DNA of 64,000 nucleotides from Roseofilum capinflatum BLCC-M114 (GTDB lineage Bacteria > Cyanobacteriota > Cyanobacteriia > Cyanobacteriales > Desertifilaceae). The stretch is from assembly GCF_030068505.1 (NCBI RefSeq), contig NZ_JAQOSO010000055.1:155541-219540 (forward strand), given 5' to 3'. Shown piece after piece: positions 45,333-55,340 of the stretch; positions within the stretch are counted from its first letter, which is position 1; every line of letters begins with the position of its first letter. Under the pieces are notes generated by a model. That model ran no database searches and had not been told where the DNA came from. It was given only the letters and a program-made list of their open reading frames with translations. A program made the translations under genes and the position numbers.

Positions 45333-45722
45333 ATGGGATTTGATTTTGATGCGTTAGTTTTTTATGGGTTTGTGGTCAATACCGCTCAATCAGAGTCTGA
45401 GGTTTGGCAAGCTGGCTCGGATGTGATTCCTGGAGAAGGCTTTGTAGAGCGGTTTCAACGACGATTAGAAGCATCCCCACATCAACCGGATCTCCAGATC
45501 CATGACGTGGGGATAGGTGTGCGCTGTGATGAGGGGCAACCTCCGGGCCCTGTTTATATCTACGTGCGCGAGTCGGTCACCATGGGTTCGATGGGCAAAG
45601 CTAGTCCTCTTGATTTTGAGGTTTCATCCTCTTGGCCAACAAAAATTCGGCAGTTTTGTACCTTAATGGAAATTCCCTGGCAAGAGCCAGCATGGTACTG
45701 GTTTGGCACGGCCTCTGGCTAG
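45333..45722 (+). CDS. Small protein related to the C-terminal domain of its neighbour
   Basis: A 129-residue protein whose parts follow those of the preceding protein's tail: DALVFYGFVV versus LAILFWGFDF, GPVYIYVRESV versus IRFFYVTVVAA, and IPWQEPAWYWFGT versus IPWQEPGWHVATRW. It starts 12 bases after the upstream stop, so the two are co-transcribed. The pair looks like a long and a short version of one domain. No function can be given. Confidence 0.7.
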   Translation: MGFDFDALVFYGFVVNTAQSESEVWQAGSDVIPGEGFVERFQRRLEASPHQPDLQIHDVGIGVRCDEGQPPGPVYIYVRESVTMGSMGKASPLDFEVSSSWPTKIRQFCTLMEIPWQEPAWYWFGTASG

Positions 45723-45744
45723 TTGCGCTAAGGGCGGTAATGGT

Positions 45745-47550
45745 TCAAGATTTATGAATGCTTAAGGTTTCCTCCAAGCGATCGATCAACCCTTGAACAT
45801 ACTCCAGAGCCAGATGAATCGTTGCTGGATCGGTTAAATCAACGCCAACATACTGTTTTAGAGCCTCAACCTGATCCACACTTCCCCCTGTGGATAACAA
45901 TTCTAAATATCCAGGGACAAATTCCTTACCCAGTTCTCGATATTGCTGATAACAGGCCAAGCTAACAATATGGGAAGCAGTATATTGATAGCAATAGAAC
46001 GGTTTAAAGAAAATATGACCAATCCTTGCCCAATCATATTGATGTTCCGGCAATAGGGTAATCGCATCTCCGCAAAGCTGTTCATACAACTCCATCCACT
46101 TCTGATTGACAAAATGGTGGTCAAAACTGCCTTCTGTGGCTCGCTCATGGATGAGTAATTCTAGGCGACTAATGGTACTCTGGCGAAACAGTAAGCTTAA
46201 TTGATCTTCAAGTTGTCCGGTTAAAATAGACAGCTTTAAGGCCGGATCAGAAGAGGCCAACAGAAAATCTAATAACAACAATTCGTTAAACGTAGAAGCG
46301 ACCTCAGCCATGACCATAGGAGGATTGCTGTTAAAATAACTCTGGTGGTCATCAATCCAGGCAAAATGTAAACCATGGCCCATTTCATGGGCTAAGGTAA
46401 ACAGGGAATCATAATCCTCGGTATAGGAGAGCAATAAATAACTATGTTTGCCATGGTTATAGGCACAAAATGCACCGCCCTGTTTTCCGGGTCTGACTTT
46501 GGCATCGACCCAATTGTTGAGGAAAAATTCTTCGGCGCGGCGAGCATAGTTAATATCAAATTGCTCTAGGGCGTTTAAGAGGGTTTCGACTCCTAAGTTA
46601 TAGGGTAAAGAGGGGCTAGGATCTTGTGTCCAAGGGGCATAAATATCGCAACTGCGGATGGGTTCGCCTAGGGTTTTAGCCTTGAGATGATAATAGCGTT
46701 GAAAGAGATCGTAGCGATCGCCCATACCGGTCATAATCGCATCAAACACGGGCCGAGACACTCGATCTTCTAAAAGCTGTTTACTGAGGGTCGAGTCATG
46801 GCCCCGCATTTTATTTTCGAGCTTATGATCTTGGGCAACACTGTTGAGAATATAGCCATAGAGCAAGTTATGCTGCTGCATGACTTCCCGTAGGGAGATG
46901 TAAGATTGATAGCGAATGTCTGGGGAAGGATGTAAACGGAGGGCCGAAAGATCGGCTTCGGTTTCGGCCGTTTTTCCCTCTGGGGTGGTGACTGGGGTAT
47001 ACTGTTGTTCCCCTAGGTGCAAAGAGCGCAGTTGAATAAAAGCACTACGGCCGGTTAAATTATCCTGATTTCGGGTTTGTTCAACTTCTTCAGAAAGGGC
47101 GTAGGGGCGAAATTGGGCAATTTGTTGCAGGTAATAGCGATAGGAGGCTAAGAGGGGATCGTTTTGCAGATGTTCGAGTTGGGATTCAGATAAGTTTTTG
47201 AGTTCTAAATCAAAGAAGAGGACTTCATTTTCTAGGGTGGTGACGGCTTCCATTACCCGGTCGAGGAGTTGCTTGGCGGCGCTGTTGCGGGTGTCGGCAG
47301 CAAAGACTAGGCTGGGATAGGCCCAAAGGTATCCACAGGACTGAAAGAGGGTTTCGAGTTGTTGTAAACCGTTAAGGATTTGCTCTGGGGAGAGTTGGGA
47401 AATTTGGCCGCGATAGGTTTGGCGAAAGGTGGTGGCTTGCTGTTGGAGATAGTCGAGATCTTGCTGAATTTTCGGATCATCGAGTCCTTGATAGAGGTCG
47501 GAAAGATCCCATTCTTGGGGCGTTTCCAGTACGTTGGTGAGGGTCGTCAT
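45745..47550 (-). CDS. pepF: Oligoendopeptidase F (M3 family)
   Basis: A 601-residue zinc metallopeptidase that cuts short peptides in the cytosol. The active site HEMGH occurs at about residue 384 in LFTLAHEMGHGLHFAW, with the third ligand expected in MVMAEVASTFNELLL. Other family stretches are KQGGAFCAYNHGKHSYLLLS and FYCYQYTASHIVSLACYQQY. Length is normal. It precedes rimI's end by 28 bases in the minus-strand order rimI-pepF... in fact rimI is upstream and may share the transcript. Confidence 0.94.
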   Translation of the reverse strand: MTTLTNVLETPQEWDLSDLYQGLDDPKIQQDLDYLQQQATTFRQTYRGQISQLSPEQILNGLQQLETLFQSCGYLWAYPSLVFAADTRNSAAKQLLDRVMEAVTTLENEVLFFDLELKNLSESQLEHLQNDPLLASYRYYLQQIAQFRPYALSEEVEQTRNQDNLTGRSAFIQLRSLHLGEQQYTPVTTPEGKTAETEADLSALRLHPSPDIRYQSYISLREVMQQHNLLYGYILNSVAQDHKLENKMRGHDSTLSKQLLEDRVSRPVFDAIMTGMGDRYDLFQRYYHLKAKTLGEPIRSCDIYAPWTQDPSPSLPYNLGVETLLNALEQFDINYARRAEEFFLNNWVDAKVRPGKQGGAFCAYNHGKHSYLLLSYTEDYDSLFTLAHEMGHGLHFAWIDDHQSYFNSNPPMVMAEVASTFNELLLLDFLLASSDPALKLSILTGQLEDQLSLLFRQSTISRLELLIHERATEGSFDHHFVNQKWMELYEQLCGDAITLLPEHQYDWARIGHIFFKPFYCYQYTASHIVSLACYQQYRELGKEFVPGYLELLSTGGSVDQVEALKQYVGVDLTDPATIHLALEYVQGLIDRLEETLSIHKS

Positions 47551-47577
47551 GGTTGAGTGTTTTGGATCGAGTTCGCT

Positions 47578-48138
47578 CTAGATTGTCTCATACTTGTTCT
47601 GGTAGTTGTTCTGGGTTAAGGATTTAGATTGGGCTTGCTGTTGCCACTGGCTTAAGTGTTCTGGAAATTGGGGAGATTGTAGATCCTTGAGCCATAGGAC
47701 GAGGGCATCTTCGCCGGTTTCTTGATAATAATTACGTCGCCGTCCGGCGGTGAGAAAGCCGAATTTTTGATAGAGTCCTAGGGCGCGGTGGTTGGAGGCT
47801 TTGACTTCTAGGGTGGCTCGTTCGAGTCCCCGTTGGCGGGCAGAGTCTAATAAGGCACAGAGGAGAGATTGCCCTAAGCCTTGATGTTGATAGTGGGGAT
47901 GAATGGCTAAGATGGTGAGATGGGCTTCTTCGACGATCGCCCAATAACAGCCGAATCCGATTAACTCCTCACCCCAACTGATGCCTAATAATTCACTGTT
48001 TGGGCTATCGAGTTCCCGTTGGTAAGCGTCCAAAGTCCATAACTGGCCAAAACAGAGGCGATCGAGGGTAACCACAGCGTTTAGGTGTTCTGGGGCGATC
48101 GCATGGAGAATAAAAGGCACAGTCATAGATGAGTTCAT
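47578..48138 (-). CDS. rimI: Ribosomal protein S18-alanine N-acetyltransferase
   Basis: A 186-residue GNAT enzyme. The acetyl-CoA loop is in LAIHPHYQHQGLGQSLLCAL (Q/R..G.G/A type), followed by ATLEVKASNHRALGLYQKFG and FLTAGRRRNYYQETGEDALV, the RimI-type end. It acetylates the N-terminus of S18, though cyanobacterial substrates are not proved. M5 at 48126 is an alternative start (MTVPFILHAI). It lies 27 bases upstream of pepF on the same strand. Confidence 0.9.
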   Translation of the reverse strand: MNSSMTVPFILHAIAPEHLNAVVTLDRLCFGQLWTLDAYQRELDSPNSELLGISWGEELIGFGCYWAIVEEAHLTILAIHPHYQHQGLGQSLLCALLDSARQRGLERATLEVKASNHRALGLYQKFGFLTAGRRRNYYQETGEDALVLWLKDLQSPQFPEHLSQWQQQAQSKSLTQNNYQNKYETI

Positions 48139-48249
48139 AGAGGAGTATTGAGCCGATTAACAGATAACTATTGGTGATTTGCAGTTCACCATGGACAATA
48201 GAGTATAGAACGAATGAACAATGAATGACGAACTCGCTTTCCTGAGATT

Positions 48250-49656
48250 ATGGTATCGACACCCTCCCGTATTACTCCACCCCGTGGCACAGATTATCTT
48301 TCCTCCGTCGAAGAGCCTGTGGGTGAAAGATCGCCCAATCAACAGTTACTGCCCCTAACGGCTCAAGTCAATAGCACCGATCAATTAACCATTGGGGGTG
48401 TAGCGGTTTCTGAATTAGTGAAAACCTATGGCTCTCCCCTCTATATCCTCGATGAAGAGGGTTTACGCGCTGCCTGTCGCCAATATCGAGAAGCCTTTAA
48501 GCGCTACTATCCGGGAGAAGCCACAGTTATCTATGCCTCGAAAGCGTGGAATTGTTTAGCCATTTGTGCGATCGCCGCCTCGGAAGGGTTAGGTATTGAT
48601 GTGGCTTCGGGTGGAGAACTTTACACGGCTCTACAAGCGGGAGTTCAAGCCGATCGGATTTACTTCCATGGCAATAATAAATCGGCTACTGAACTGACAG
48701 AAGCTCTAGAAGTCGGCTCTCATGTGGTGGTGGATAACTGGCTAGAACTGAAAACCCTAGCCCAGCTCAGTCGCGATCGCGGCCAAACCGTTCCTATCCT
48801 GATTCGCATGACTCCTGGCATCGAATGTCACACCCATGAATATATTCGCACGGGACATATTGACAGTAAATTTGGCTTCGATCCCAATCAAATTGAAGCC
48901 GTTTTAGAAGGGATTGCCCAAGAAAAGAGCTTAGATTTCCAAGGATTCCACGCCCATATTGGCTCGCAAATTTTTGAACTCGAACCCCATCAGGATCTCC
49001 CGGCTGTGATGGTGCAATGGTTCCTGAAAGCGAAGGAAATTGGCTTATCTCCCTCAGTATTAAATGTGGGTGGAGGTTTAGGCATTCGCTATACTGAAGA
49101 CGACGATCCGCCCTCCATTGAAGCTTGGGTTAAACAAGTGTGTACAGCCATGGTAACCGCCTGCGATCGCGCCCAAATTACGCCCCCCCATATCATCTGT
49201 GAACCCGGTCGTTCCTTAGTGGGGTCGTCCTGTATCACCGCTTACACCGTCGGTTCCCGTAAGGCCATTCCTAATATGCGAACCTATATCGCCGTAGATG
49301 GGGGCATGTCAGACAATGCTCGCCCCATCACCTATCAAGCCCTCTATCGGGCTGTTGCCGTCGATCGCATGGGACAAGCCTGTACGGAAACCGTAACCCT
49401 AGCGGGTAAGCACTGCGAATCGGGTGATATTCTCATTCAACAGGCCCAATTCCCGCCCCTGCAACCCGGAGAAGCGATCGCCATTTTAGCCACGGGAGCC
49501 TACAACTATAGTATGGCTTCCAACTATAACCGCGTCACCCGACCAGCCGCTATCTTAGTGAGCAATGGGCAAGGGCAAGTGATTATTGAGCGGGAAACCT
49601 ATCAAGACTTGGTGAGCTGCGATCGCCTTCCCGATCGCCTCAAATCCATTTCTTAA
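48250..49656 (+). CDS. lysA: Diaminopimelate decarboxylase
   Basis: LysA decarboxylates meso-diaminopimelate to lysine with PLP. The 468-residue product has the PLP lysine in TVIYASKAWNCLAICAIAAS, the HIGSQIFE motif, GGGLGIRYTEDDDPPSIEAW, EPGRSLVGSSCITAYTVGS and CESGDIL near the end. The N-terminal 45 residues are a variable extension. It diverges from rimI by 111 bases. With lysC in the same window it covers the first and last lysine steps, though not as an operon. Confidence 0.95.
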   Translation: MVSTPSRITPPRGTDYLSSVEEPVGERSPNQQLLPLTAQVNSTDQLTIGGVAVSELVKTYGSPLYILDEEGLRAACRQYREAFKRYYPGEATVIYASKAWNCLAICAIAASEGLGIDVASGGELYTALQAGVQADRIYFHGNNKSATELTEALEVGSHVVVDNWLELKTLAQLSRDRGQTVPILIRMTPGIECHTHEYIRTGHIDSKFGFDPNQIEAVLEGIAQEKSLDFQGFHAHIGSQIFELEPHQDLPAVMVQWFLKAKEIGLSPSVLNVGGGLGIRYTEDDDPPSIEAWVKQVCTAMVTACDRAQITPPHIICEPGRSLVGSSCITAYTVGSRKAIPNMRTYIAVDGGMSDNARPITYQALYRAVAVDRMGQACTETVTLAGKHCESGDILIQQAQFPPLQPGEAIAILATGAYNYSMASNYNRVTRPAAILVSNGQGQVIIERETYQDLVSCDRLPDRLKSIS

Positions 49657-49699
49657 CAACCACAGGAGATAGGGGCATAGGGGATTTTTATCCTAATTC

Positions 49700-49755
49700 C
49701 CTATTGCCTATTGCCTATTGCCTATTGCCTATTGCCTCTTGCCTCTTGCCTAGCT
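49700..49755. repeat. STRR: eight heptamers abutting the cdaA start codon
   Basis: Five CCTATTG, two CCTCTTG and one CCTAGCT unit run without a gap up to ATG 49756. The array fills the place where a ribosome site for cdaA would be. Confidence 0.85.
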
Positions 49756-50679
49756 ATGGGAGATCTTTTAACCCAATGGTTATCCAATTTAACTGATACT
49801 CAAAAAAACCTGCTGCATACGGTTGACTTCATCTTGGTTTTGATGTTGACCTACATGGTCTTGATGATTATTGGTGAACGTCGAACCTTGTGGATGGTGC
49901 GAGGATTCATCCTTCTAATGTTGGCCACCGCCATCAGTACCATCATCAACTTAACCCTACTCAGCTTTGTGTTAAACAAATTAGTGATTGGTTCTGCTGT
50001 CGCCATGGCTGTAATTTTGCAGTCCGAGTTTCGTCGATTTCTAGAACAATTGGGCCAAGGACAAATCGTTGATTTGTTCCTCCCCCCATCAGAACCTCCC
50101 CCAAAAGCTGAGAGTGTGATTGATGAAATTGTTGATGCAGTTAAAGACCTATCTCAAAATCGGACAGGGGCGCTGCTGATTTTAGAAACTACCGGGCCCA
50201 TTGATGAACGCGATTTTTCTGTTCCTGGTGTAAGGTTAAATGCAGAAGTCTCCAAGGAGTTGTTACAAACTATTTTCCAAACCAGTACCCTGTTACATGA
50301 TGGAGCCGTTTGGATTCGCATGTCTCGTATTATCGCTGCCGGAGTAATTTTACCTCTATCCGATCGCACCGCCTCCCGTAAGCTGGGCACTCGTCACCGA
50401 GCCGCCATGGGCATTACTGACCGAGTAGAAAACTGTCTGTGTGTGGTTGTTTCTGAGGAAACGGGTTCTATCTCTCTGGCGGAAAGGGGTCTCCTGAATC
50501 GTCCCTTAACCAGCAGTAAACTAAAGGAACTCTTGGAAGCCAAATTCTCTCAATCAGTAGAACGGGAGGCTGTCGCCCCCGATTTGCGAAATTTGGGCCG
50601 CCAAATCAACTCTCAAGGCGCAGCCATGGTTGCACGCCTACTCCGTTTACCTTCTTCTGATTCTGACAAGAAAAAATGA
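49756..50679 (+). CDS. cdaA: Diadenylate cyclase CdaA
   Basis: CdaA makes cyclic di-AMP from two ATP at the membrane, a messenger for osmotic and potassium control. The product is about 307 residues. Three membrane segments lie in residues 20-80; the DAC domain carries [10 protein letters not shown] (DGA motif) and [13 protein letters not shown] (RHR motif). The frame could start at 49711, but that part is read through the heptamer array, so ATG 49756 ([10 protein letters not shown]) is preferred. Its stop overlaps uppS by ATGA. Confidence 0.93.
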   Translation: MGDLLTQWLSNLTDTQKNLLHTVDFILVLMLTYMVLMIIGERRTLWMVRGFILLMLATAISTIINLTLLSFVLNKLVIGSAVAMAVILQSEFRRFLEQLGQGQIVDLFLPPSEPPPKAESVIDEIVDAVKDLSQNRTGALLILETTGPIDERDFSVPGVRLNAEVSKELLQTIFQTSTLLHDGAVWIRMSRIIAAGVILPLSDRTASRKLGTRHRAAMGITDRVENCLCVVVSEETGSISLAERGLLNRPLTSSKLKELLEAKFSQSVEREAVAPDLRNLGRQINSQGAAMVARLLRLPSSDSDKKK

Positions 50680-51440
50680 CTGCAAAGCAAATTATTGACA
50701 ATACTTTGAAGACTCTCCCTAGTGACCTCGATCCCCAAAAGCTTCCTCGTCATGTTGCAGTAATTATGGATGGTAATGGTCGATGGGCCCAGAGGCGAGG
50801 AATGCCCAGGATTATGGGACATCCCCGTGGTGCAGATGCCTTGGTAGAATTGGTGTGCTGTTGCGATGATTGGAATATTAGAGCGCTCACCGTTTATGCT
50901 TTTTCGACCGAAAATTGGAAACGTCCTCCCCAAGAAGTGAAGTTGATTATGATGGTGATTGAGCAGTTTTTGCGCCGTCAGTTACCAGAAATGATGAAAC
51001 GGGATGTTCGCTTAGAGTTAGTGGGCAAGTTAGATGAACTGCCTCAATCTTTACAAAACCAGATTCAGAAGTCCGTAGGAGCAACTTGTAAGAATCAAGG
51101 TATGAGATTTACGGTGGCGACCAATTATGGAGGACGGCAGGAAATTTTGCAGGCTTGTCAAGCTCTAGCGACTCAAGTGAAACAAGGGGATTTAAATCCT
51201 GAAGATATTGACCAAGCCTTGTTTGAGCAATATTTATATACGGTTAATGTGGGCAATCCTGATTTATTGATTCGCACCAGTGGAGAAATGCGGATTAGTA
51301 ATTTCCTATTGTGGCAGTTGGCCTATGCGGAGATTTATATTACAGATACCCTCTGGCCGGATTTTGACCGAGCGGAGATGCACCGAGCGCTGTGGGAGTT
51401 CCAAAAGCGCGATCGCCGCTTTGGTAAAGTGAAGTCTTAA
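50676..51440 (+). CDS. uppS: Isoprenyl (undecaprenyl diphosphate) transferase
   Basis: UppS condenses isopentenyl units into the undecaprenyl carrier for wall and glycan synthesis. The 254-residue product has [20 protein letters not shown] with the catalytic Asp, [22 protein letters not shown] and [20 protein letters not shown]. The start overlaps the cdaA stop (ATGA), which implies translational coupling, an arrangement seen in other cyanobacteria. It links c-di-AMP signalling with envelope lipid supply only by position. Confidence 0.95.
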   Translation: MTAKQIIDNTLKTLPSDLDPQKLPRHVAVIMDGNGRWAQRRGMPRIMGHPRGADALVELVCCCDDWNIRALTVYAFSTENWKRPPQEVKLIMMVIEQFLRRQLPEMMKRDVRLELVGKLDELPQSLQNQIQKSVGATCKNQGMRFTVATNYGGRQEILQACQALATQVKQGDLNPEDIDQALFEQYLYTVNVGNPDLLIRTSGEMRISNFLLWQLAYAEIYITDTLWPDFDRAEMHRALWEFQKRDRRFGKVKS

Positions 51441-51478
51441 TTCTATCCATTTTATGTGAGTCTATAGTCTCAATCCTT

Positions 51479-53059
51479 ATGAACAAAATTCGGTTAACTG
51501 ATGTGAGCAGGTTGACATCCTTCCATTTCAAGCAACTAGCAGCAATTCTGCTGAGTTTACTACTTTGCATTGGCTTTCTCGGTACAAAACCGGCGATCGC
51601 CTTAATGAGCCAAAACTCTAGGGAGTTTTCCATTCAACCCTATCTAGATAAGGTTGAAAAAGAAGTAAAAACATTTACTCTCCAAAATGGAATCAAATTT
51701 ATTGTCCTAGAACGCCATCAAGCCCCAGTCGTCTCCTTCATGCTCTATGCGGATGTTGGCGGAGCCAATGAACCCCTAGGGAAAACGGGTGTAGCCCATT
51801 ACTTAGAACATTTAGCCTTTAAGGGAACTACAGATATTGGCACAACGGACTATGAAGCCGAAAAACCCTTAATGGATGAACTCGATCGCCTCTTCGATCA
51901 AATTCAAGCCGCTAAAGCCAACGGAAATACGGAAAAAGTCCAAGAACTCCAAGCCGAATTCGATCGAGTTAATCAAAAAGCGTCCCAATACATCAAACAA
52001 AACGAATTTGGTCAAATCGTCGAACGCTTCGGAGGAGTGGGACTCAATGCCACAACCTCCACGGATGCCACCCGTTACTTTTTTAGCCTTCCATCCAATA
52101 AACTAGAGTTGTGGATGTCCCTAGAGTCAGAACGCTTCCTTGACCCGGTGTTTCGGGAATTTTACCAAGAAAAAGAAGTCATCCTCGAAGAGCGACGGAT
52201 GCGTACCGATAATTCCCCCATTGGTAAGATGATTGAAGCCTTCCAAGATGCAGCCTTCAAAGTCCATCCCTATCGCCAACCCGTTATTGGCTATGAGGAA
52301 GACTTACGCAACTTGAAACGGCAAGATGTGAGGGATTTCTTCGAGACCTATTATGTCCCCCATAATCTAATTGTGGCGATCGTTGGGGATGTGGAGACCT
52401 CCGAAGTCAAAACCCTAGCTCAAACCTATTTTGGTCGCTTTCGTGAACGCCCCACCCCCAAGGTTAATCCCCCCGCAGAACCTCCGCAAACCGAAACGCG
52501 AGAAGTTAACCTAGAATTACCCACCCAACCCATGTATCTCGAAGGGTATCACCGTCCGGCCGGCAATCACCCCGATCATGCAGTCTACGATCTGATGGGG
52601 TCAATTCTCAGTGATGGACGCACCGCTCGCTTGTACAAATCCTTAGTCGAAGAACAACAGGTTTCCCTCTCTGCGGCCGGGTTTAGTGGCTTCCCTGGCG
52701 ATAAATACCCCAATTTAATGCTGTTTTACAGTTTAACGGCTCCAGGGCATACGGTGGATGAGGTAGCGGAAGCTTTAGGTGCGGAAATTGAACGCATGAA
52801 AACTGAACCGGTAAGCCAAGAAGAATTAGACCGGGTGAAAACTCAAGCTAAAGCCAGTTTACTCGGCACGCTCGACTCGAATTCCGGTTTAGCCAGTTTA
52901 TTAGCCAAGTACGAAGCCACAACGGGATCGTGGCGCAATTTATTTGGGGAAATTGAAGCCATTGAAGCCGTCACTTCCGAAGATATTCAGCGCGTAGCCC
53001 AGGGGACGTTTACCCCAGAAAATCGCACGATCGGGCGCTTGTTAACGGCGAGCAATTAA
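51479..53059 (+). CDS. M16 family peptidase, catalytic subunit
   Basis: A 526-residue exported zinc peptidase. A basic start and hydrophobic stretch (LLSLLLCIGFLGTKPAIALM) form a signal or anchor. The inverted zinc motif HYLEH occurs in GVAHYLEHLAFKGTTD (about 105), with a downstream Glu expected in EKEVILEERRM. The C-terminal half is the second, non-catalytic M16 domain. It is followed 34 bases later by an M16 partner lacking the motif, giving the usual catalytic/non-catalytic pair. Confidence 0.92.
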   Translation: MNKIRLTDVSRLTSFHFKQLAAILLSLLLCIGFLGTKPAIALMSQNSREFSIQPYLDKVEKEVKTFTLQNGIKFIVLERHQAPVVSFMLYADVGGANEPLGKTGVAHYLEHLAFKGTTDIGTTDYEAEKPLMDELDRLFDQIQAAKANGNTEKVQELQAEFDRVNQKASQYIKQNEFGQIVERFGGVGLNATTSTDATRYFFSLPSNKLELWMSLESERFLDPVFREFYQEKEVILEERRMRTDNSPIGKMIEAFQDAAFKVHPYRQPVIGYEEDLRNLKRQDVRDFFETYYVPHNLIVAIVGDVETSEVKTLAQTYFGRFRERPTPKVNPPAEPPQTETREVNLELPTQPMYLEGYHRPAGNHPDHAVYDLMGSILSDGRTARLYKSLVEEQQVSLSAAGFSGFPGDKYPNLMLFYSLTAPGHTVDEVAEALGAEIERMKTEPVSQEELDRVKTQAKASLLGTLDSNSGLASLLAKYEATTGSWRNLFGEIEAIEAVTSEDIQRVAQGTFTPENRTIGRLLTASN

Positions 53060-53061
53060 AA

Positions 53062-53084
53062 CCTATTCCCTATTACCCATTACC
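53062..53084. repeat. STRR between the two M16 genes
   Basis: CCTATTC, CCTATTA and CCCATTA occur in tandem just before the start of the second M16 gene. Confidence 0.75.
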
Positions 53085-53093
53085 TAACAAAAC

Positions 53094-54578
53094 ATGATGC
53101 AAGTAAGACGAGTGATCAAAAAGATGGTTCGGGGGCTGTGGCTGGCTTTAATGGTACTCAGTTTAGCCCTAACGATTCAATGGCATGAATCGGCGGTTGC
53201 TGCTCAGGCCAAACCCTATGACGAGTTAACCTTTCCTCCGCTTCCGGAGGTGACGGTTCCAGAGTATACCCAGTTTACGATGGACAATGGGATTGAGGTC
53301 TTTTTGATGGAAGACCGGGATCTGCCCTTGGTGACGGGAAGGGCGATGTTTCATACGGGCGATCGCCAGGAACCCCAGGAAAAAGTGGGGTTAGCCGGGT
53401 TAGTCGGAACCGTGATGCGTAGCGGAGGAACCCAAACCTATACCCCGGATGAACTGAATCGATCGCTCGAAGATCGAGCCGCTTCCATTGAAACCTCCAT
53501 TGGGACTTCGGCGGCTACTGCCCAGTTTAGCGCTCTCACGCCGGATACAGATGAGGTGTTGCGCCTGTTTGCCCAAGTCTTGCGTCAACCGGCCTTTGAT
53601 GAGCAGCAACTGGAGTTAGCCAAAACCCAAGTTCAAGGGAGTATTGCCCGTCGTAATGATAGCCCGGATGCGATCGCGAGTCGAGAATTTCAGAAGTTGA
53701 TTTATGGGGCAAACAGTCCCTATGCGCGAACTGTGGAATATGAGACGTTAGAGGCGATTAAACGGCAGGATTTAATTGACTTCTATCAACAGTATTTTGT
53801 CCCCAATAATATGATGTTGGGTTTGGTGGGCGATTTCGATCCGGCCCAGATGCGAGAAAAGTTAGAAGCGACATTTGGAGATTGGCAACCGAATCCTAAT
53901 TTTAAGCGTCCTCCCCTACCCCAGGTTTCCCAGAGCCTGACCGAGGGGATTTTTGTGGTCGATCAACCCCAACTGACCCAGAGTAATGTACTGATGGGCC
54001 ATTTGGGGGGACAGTTGGATAATCCGGACTATTTTGCTCTATCGGTGATGAACGAGGTTTTGAATGGGTTGGGGGGACGTTTGTTTAATCAGGTGCGATC
54101 GCGCCAAGGGTTAGCTTATGCGGTCTATGGGTTTTGGAGTCCTCGTTATGACTATCCAGGGATGTTAATTGCTGGGGGTTCGACTCGTTCAGAAGCGACA
54201 GTTCCCTTTATTGAAGCGCTGCGTGGAGAGTTGGATCGCATCATCCAAAAGCCAATTACTGCTCAAGAATTAACCGCCGCTAAGGATGGGGTACTCAATT
54301 CTTTTGTGTTTAATTTCCAAAAACCCTCCCAAACCCTTTCTCGCCTCATGCGCTATTCCTATTATGGCTATCCTGAAGATTTTATTTTCCAATATCAACG
54401 GGGGGTGGAAGCAACCACTATCGAGGATGTGCAACGGGTGGCTCAGGAGTATCTGAAACCCGAAGAGATGGTAACTTTAGTGGTTGGTAATCAAGAGCAG
54501 ATCGATCCGCCTTTGAGTGCGTTAAGTGGGGATGGTCAGGTGACGGCGATCGATATTACGATTCCTGGACAAAGTTAA
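53094..54578 (+). CDS. M16 family peptidase, non-catalytic partner
   Basis: A 494-residue exported M16 homologue (signal segment LALMVLSLALTIQWHESAVA). At the place of the HxxEH site it has VGLAGLVGTVMRSGG, so zinc cannot be bound. The substrate-gripping Arg/Tyr pair is present in RLFNQVRSRQGLAYAVYGFW. This is the pattern of the non-catalytic subunit of heterodimeric M16B peptidases. It is the second gene of the pair and ends in ITIPGQS. Confidence 0.92.
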   Translation: MMQVRRVIKKMVRGLWLALMVLSLALTIQWHESAVAAQAKPYDELTFPPLPEVTVPEYTQFTMDNGIEVFLMEDRDLPLVTGRAMFHTGDRQEPQEKVGLAGLVGTVMRSGGTQTYTPDELNRSLEDRAASIETSIGTSAATAQFSALTPDTDEVLRLFAQVLRQPAFDEQQLELAKTQVQGSIARRNDSPDAIASREFQKLIYGANSPYARTVEYETLEAIKRQDLIDFYQQYFVPNNMMLGLVGDFDPAQMREKLEATFGDWQPNPNFKRPPLPQVSQSLTEGIFVVDQPQLTQSNVLMGHLGGQLDNPDYFALSVMNEVLNGLGGRLFNQVRSRQGLAYAVYGFWSPRYDYPGMLIAGGSTRSEATVPFIEALRGELDRIIQKPITAQELTAAKDGVLNSFVFNFQKPSQTLSRLMRYSYYGYPEDFIFQYQRGVEATTIEDVQRVAQEYLKPEEMVTLVVGNQEQIDPPLSALSGDGQVTAIDITIPGQS

Positions 54579-54687
54579 ATCCCCTCTCTATCGCTTTTTC
54601 TGTGAATATACCAATATACAATTGATCAAAAAGATAGAGCTGAATCCCCGTCCTTCTAGGGCGGGGAAGAGTTTAAGGATACATCTC

Positions 54688-55209
54688 CTAAGAAGGGGTT
54701 AAAGTCTGAAGTTGTTTTAGTTTTTGTTGGTCAATCTCCACCGTAATTTTTTGCTCGTCTCCCTGATAAATCAATTGTTCTGCTTTCCCTAAATAGATTG
54801 CCTCTGATACTTTGGAGTCGGGATGGACAAGGGTGCGTGCCAGTACGGTTAGGCGATCGCTATCGGTTGCCGATCGCCCATAGGAAAAGAGGTTGATGGC
54901 TGCTTGCTTGAGGGTTGCTTCTAATTCCGATTCCGTAATTTGGGGCGGTACGGCAATCACAGTATGGGTTGCTCCATTATCGAACACCAGAGAATAACGC
55001 ACCGATCCAGGAATGACTGTTTGGGAAAAGGGAACTAAGCTCAAGGAAAATACGCTGACGGTTAAGACTACCATAAACGAACTGATGCCAAAAAAGCGGA
55101 AGCGAAACCCCCACTTAAAGACAAAGCAAAGGACGGTAAAGGCAATCGTGACTCCGGTGGCGATCGCAAACCACTCAGAAGCCTGTAAAAAATCTGCGGT
55201 TGAGGGCAT
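54688..55209 (-). CDS. ycf51: Ycf51 family protein
   Basis: A 173-residue protein with two membrane segments (about 13-33 and 42-64: FAIATGVTIAFTVLCFVFKW, SFMVVLTVSVFSLSLVPFSQ). TVIPGSVRYSLVFDNGATHT followed by VIAVPPQITESELEATLKQA matches my memory of Ycf51/DUF2518, a protein of cyanobacteria and algal plastids of unknown function. It converges on the M16 gene and diverges from dacB. Confidence 0.8.
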   Translation of the reverse strand: MPSTADFLQASEWFAIATGVTIAFTVLCFVFKWGFRFRFFGISSFMVVLTVSVFSLSLVPFSQTVIPGSVRYSLVFDNGATHTVIAVPPQITESELEATLKQAAINLFSYGRSATDSDRLTVLARTLVHPDSKVSEAIYLGKAEQLIYQGDEQKITVEIDQQKLKQLQTLTPS

Positions 55210-55340
55210 AACAATGTTATCTTAAGTTACATTTCCATAAGATTTATGATAAATCATGGAGGCAACTTGCGATGGGAGAGCCTGGGTGTATCTTCAACCG
55301 TAGTAAACCTTAGAGTGTTTTCCGCGACTGGAGATCGATC

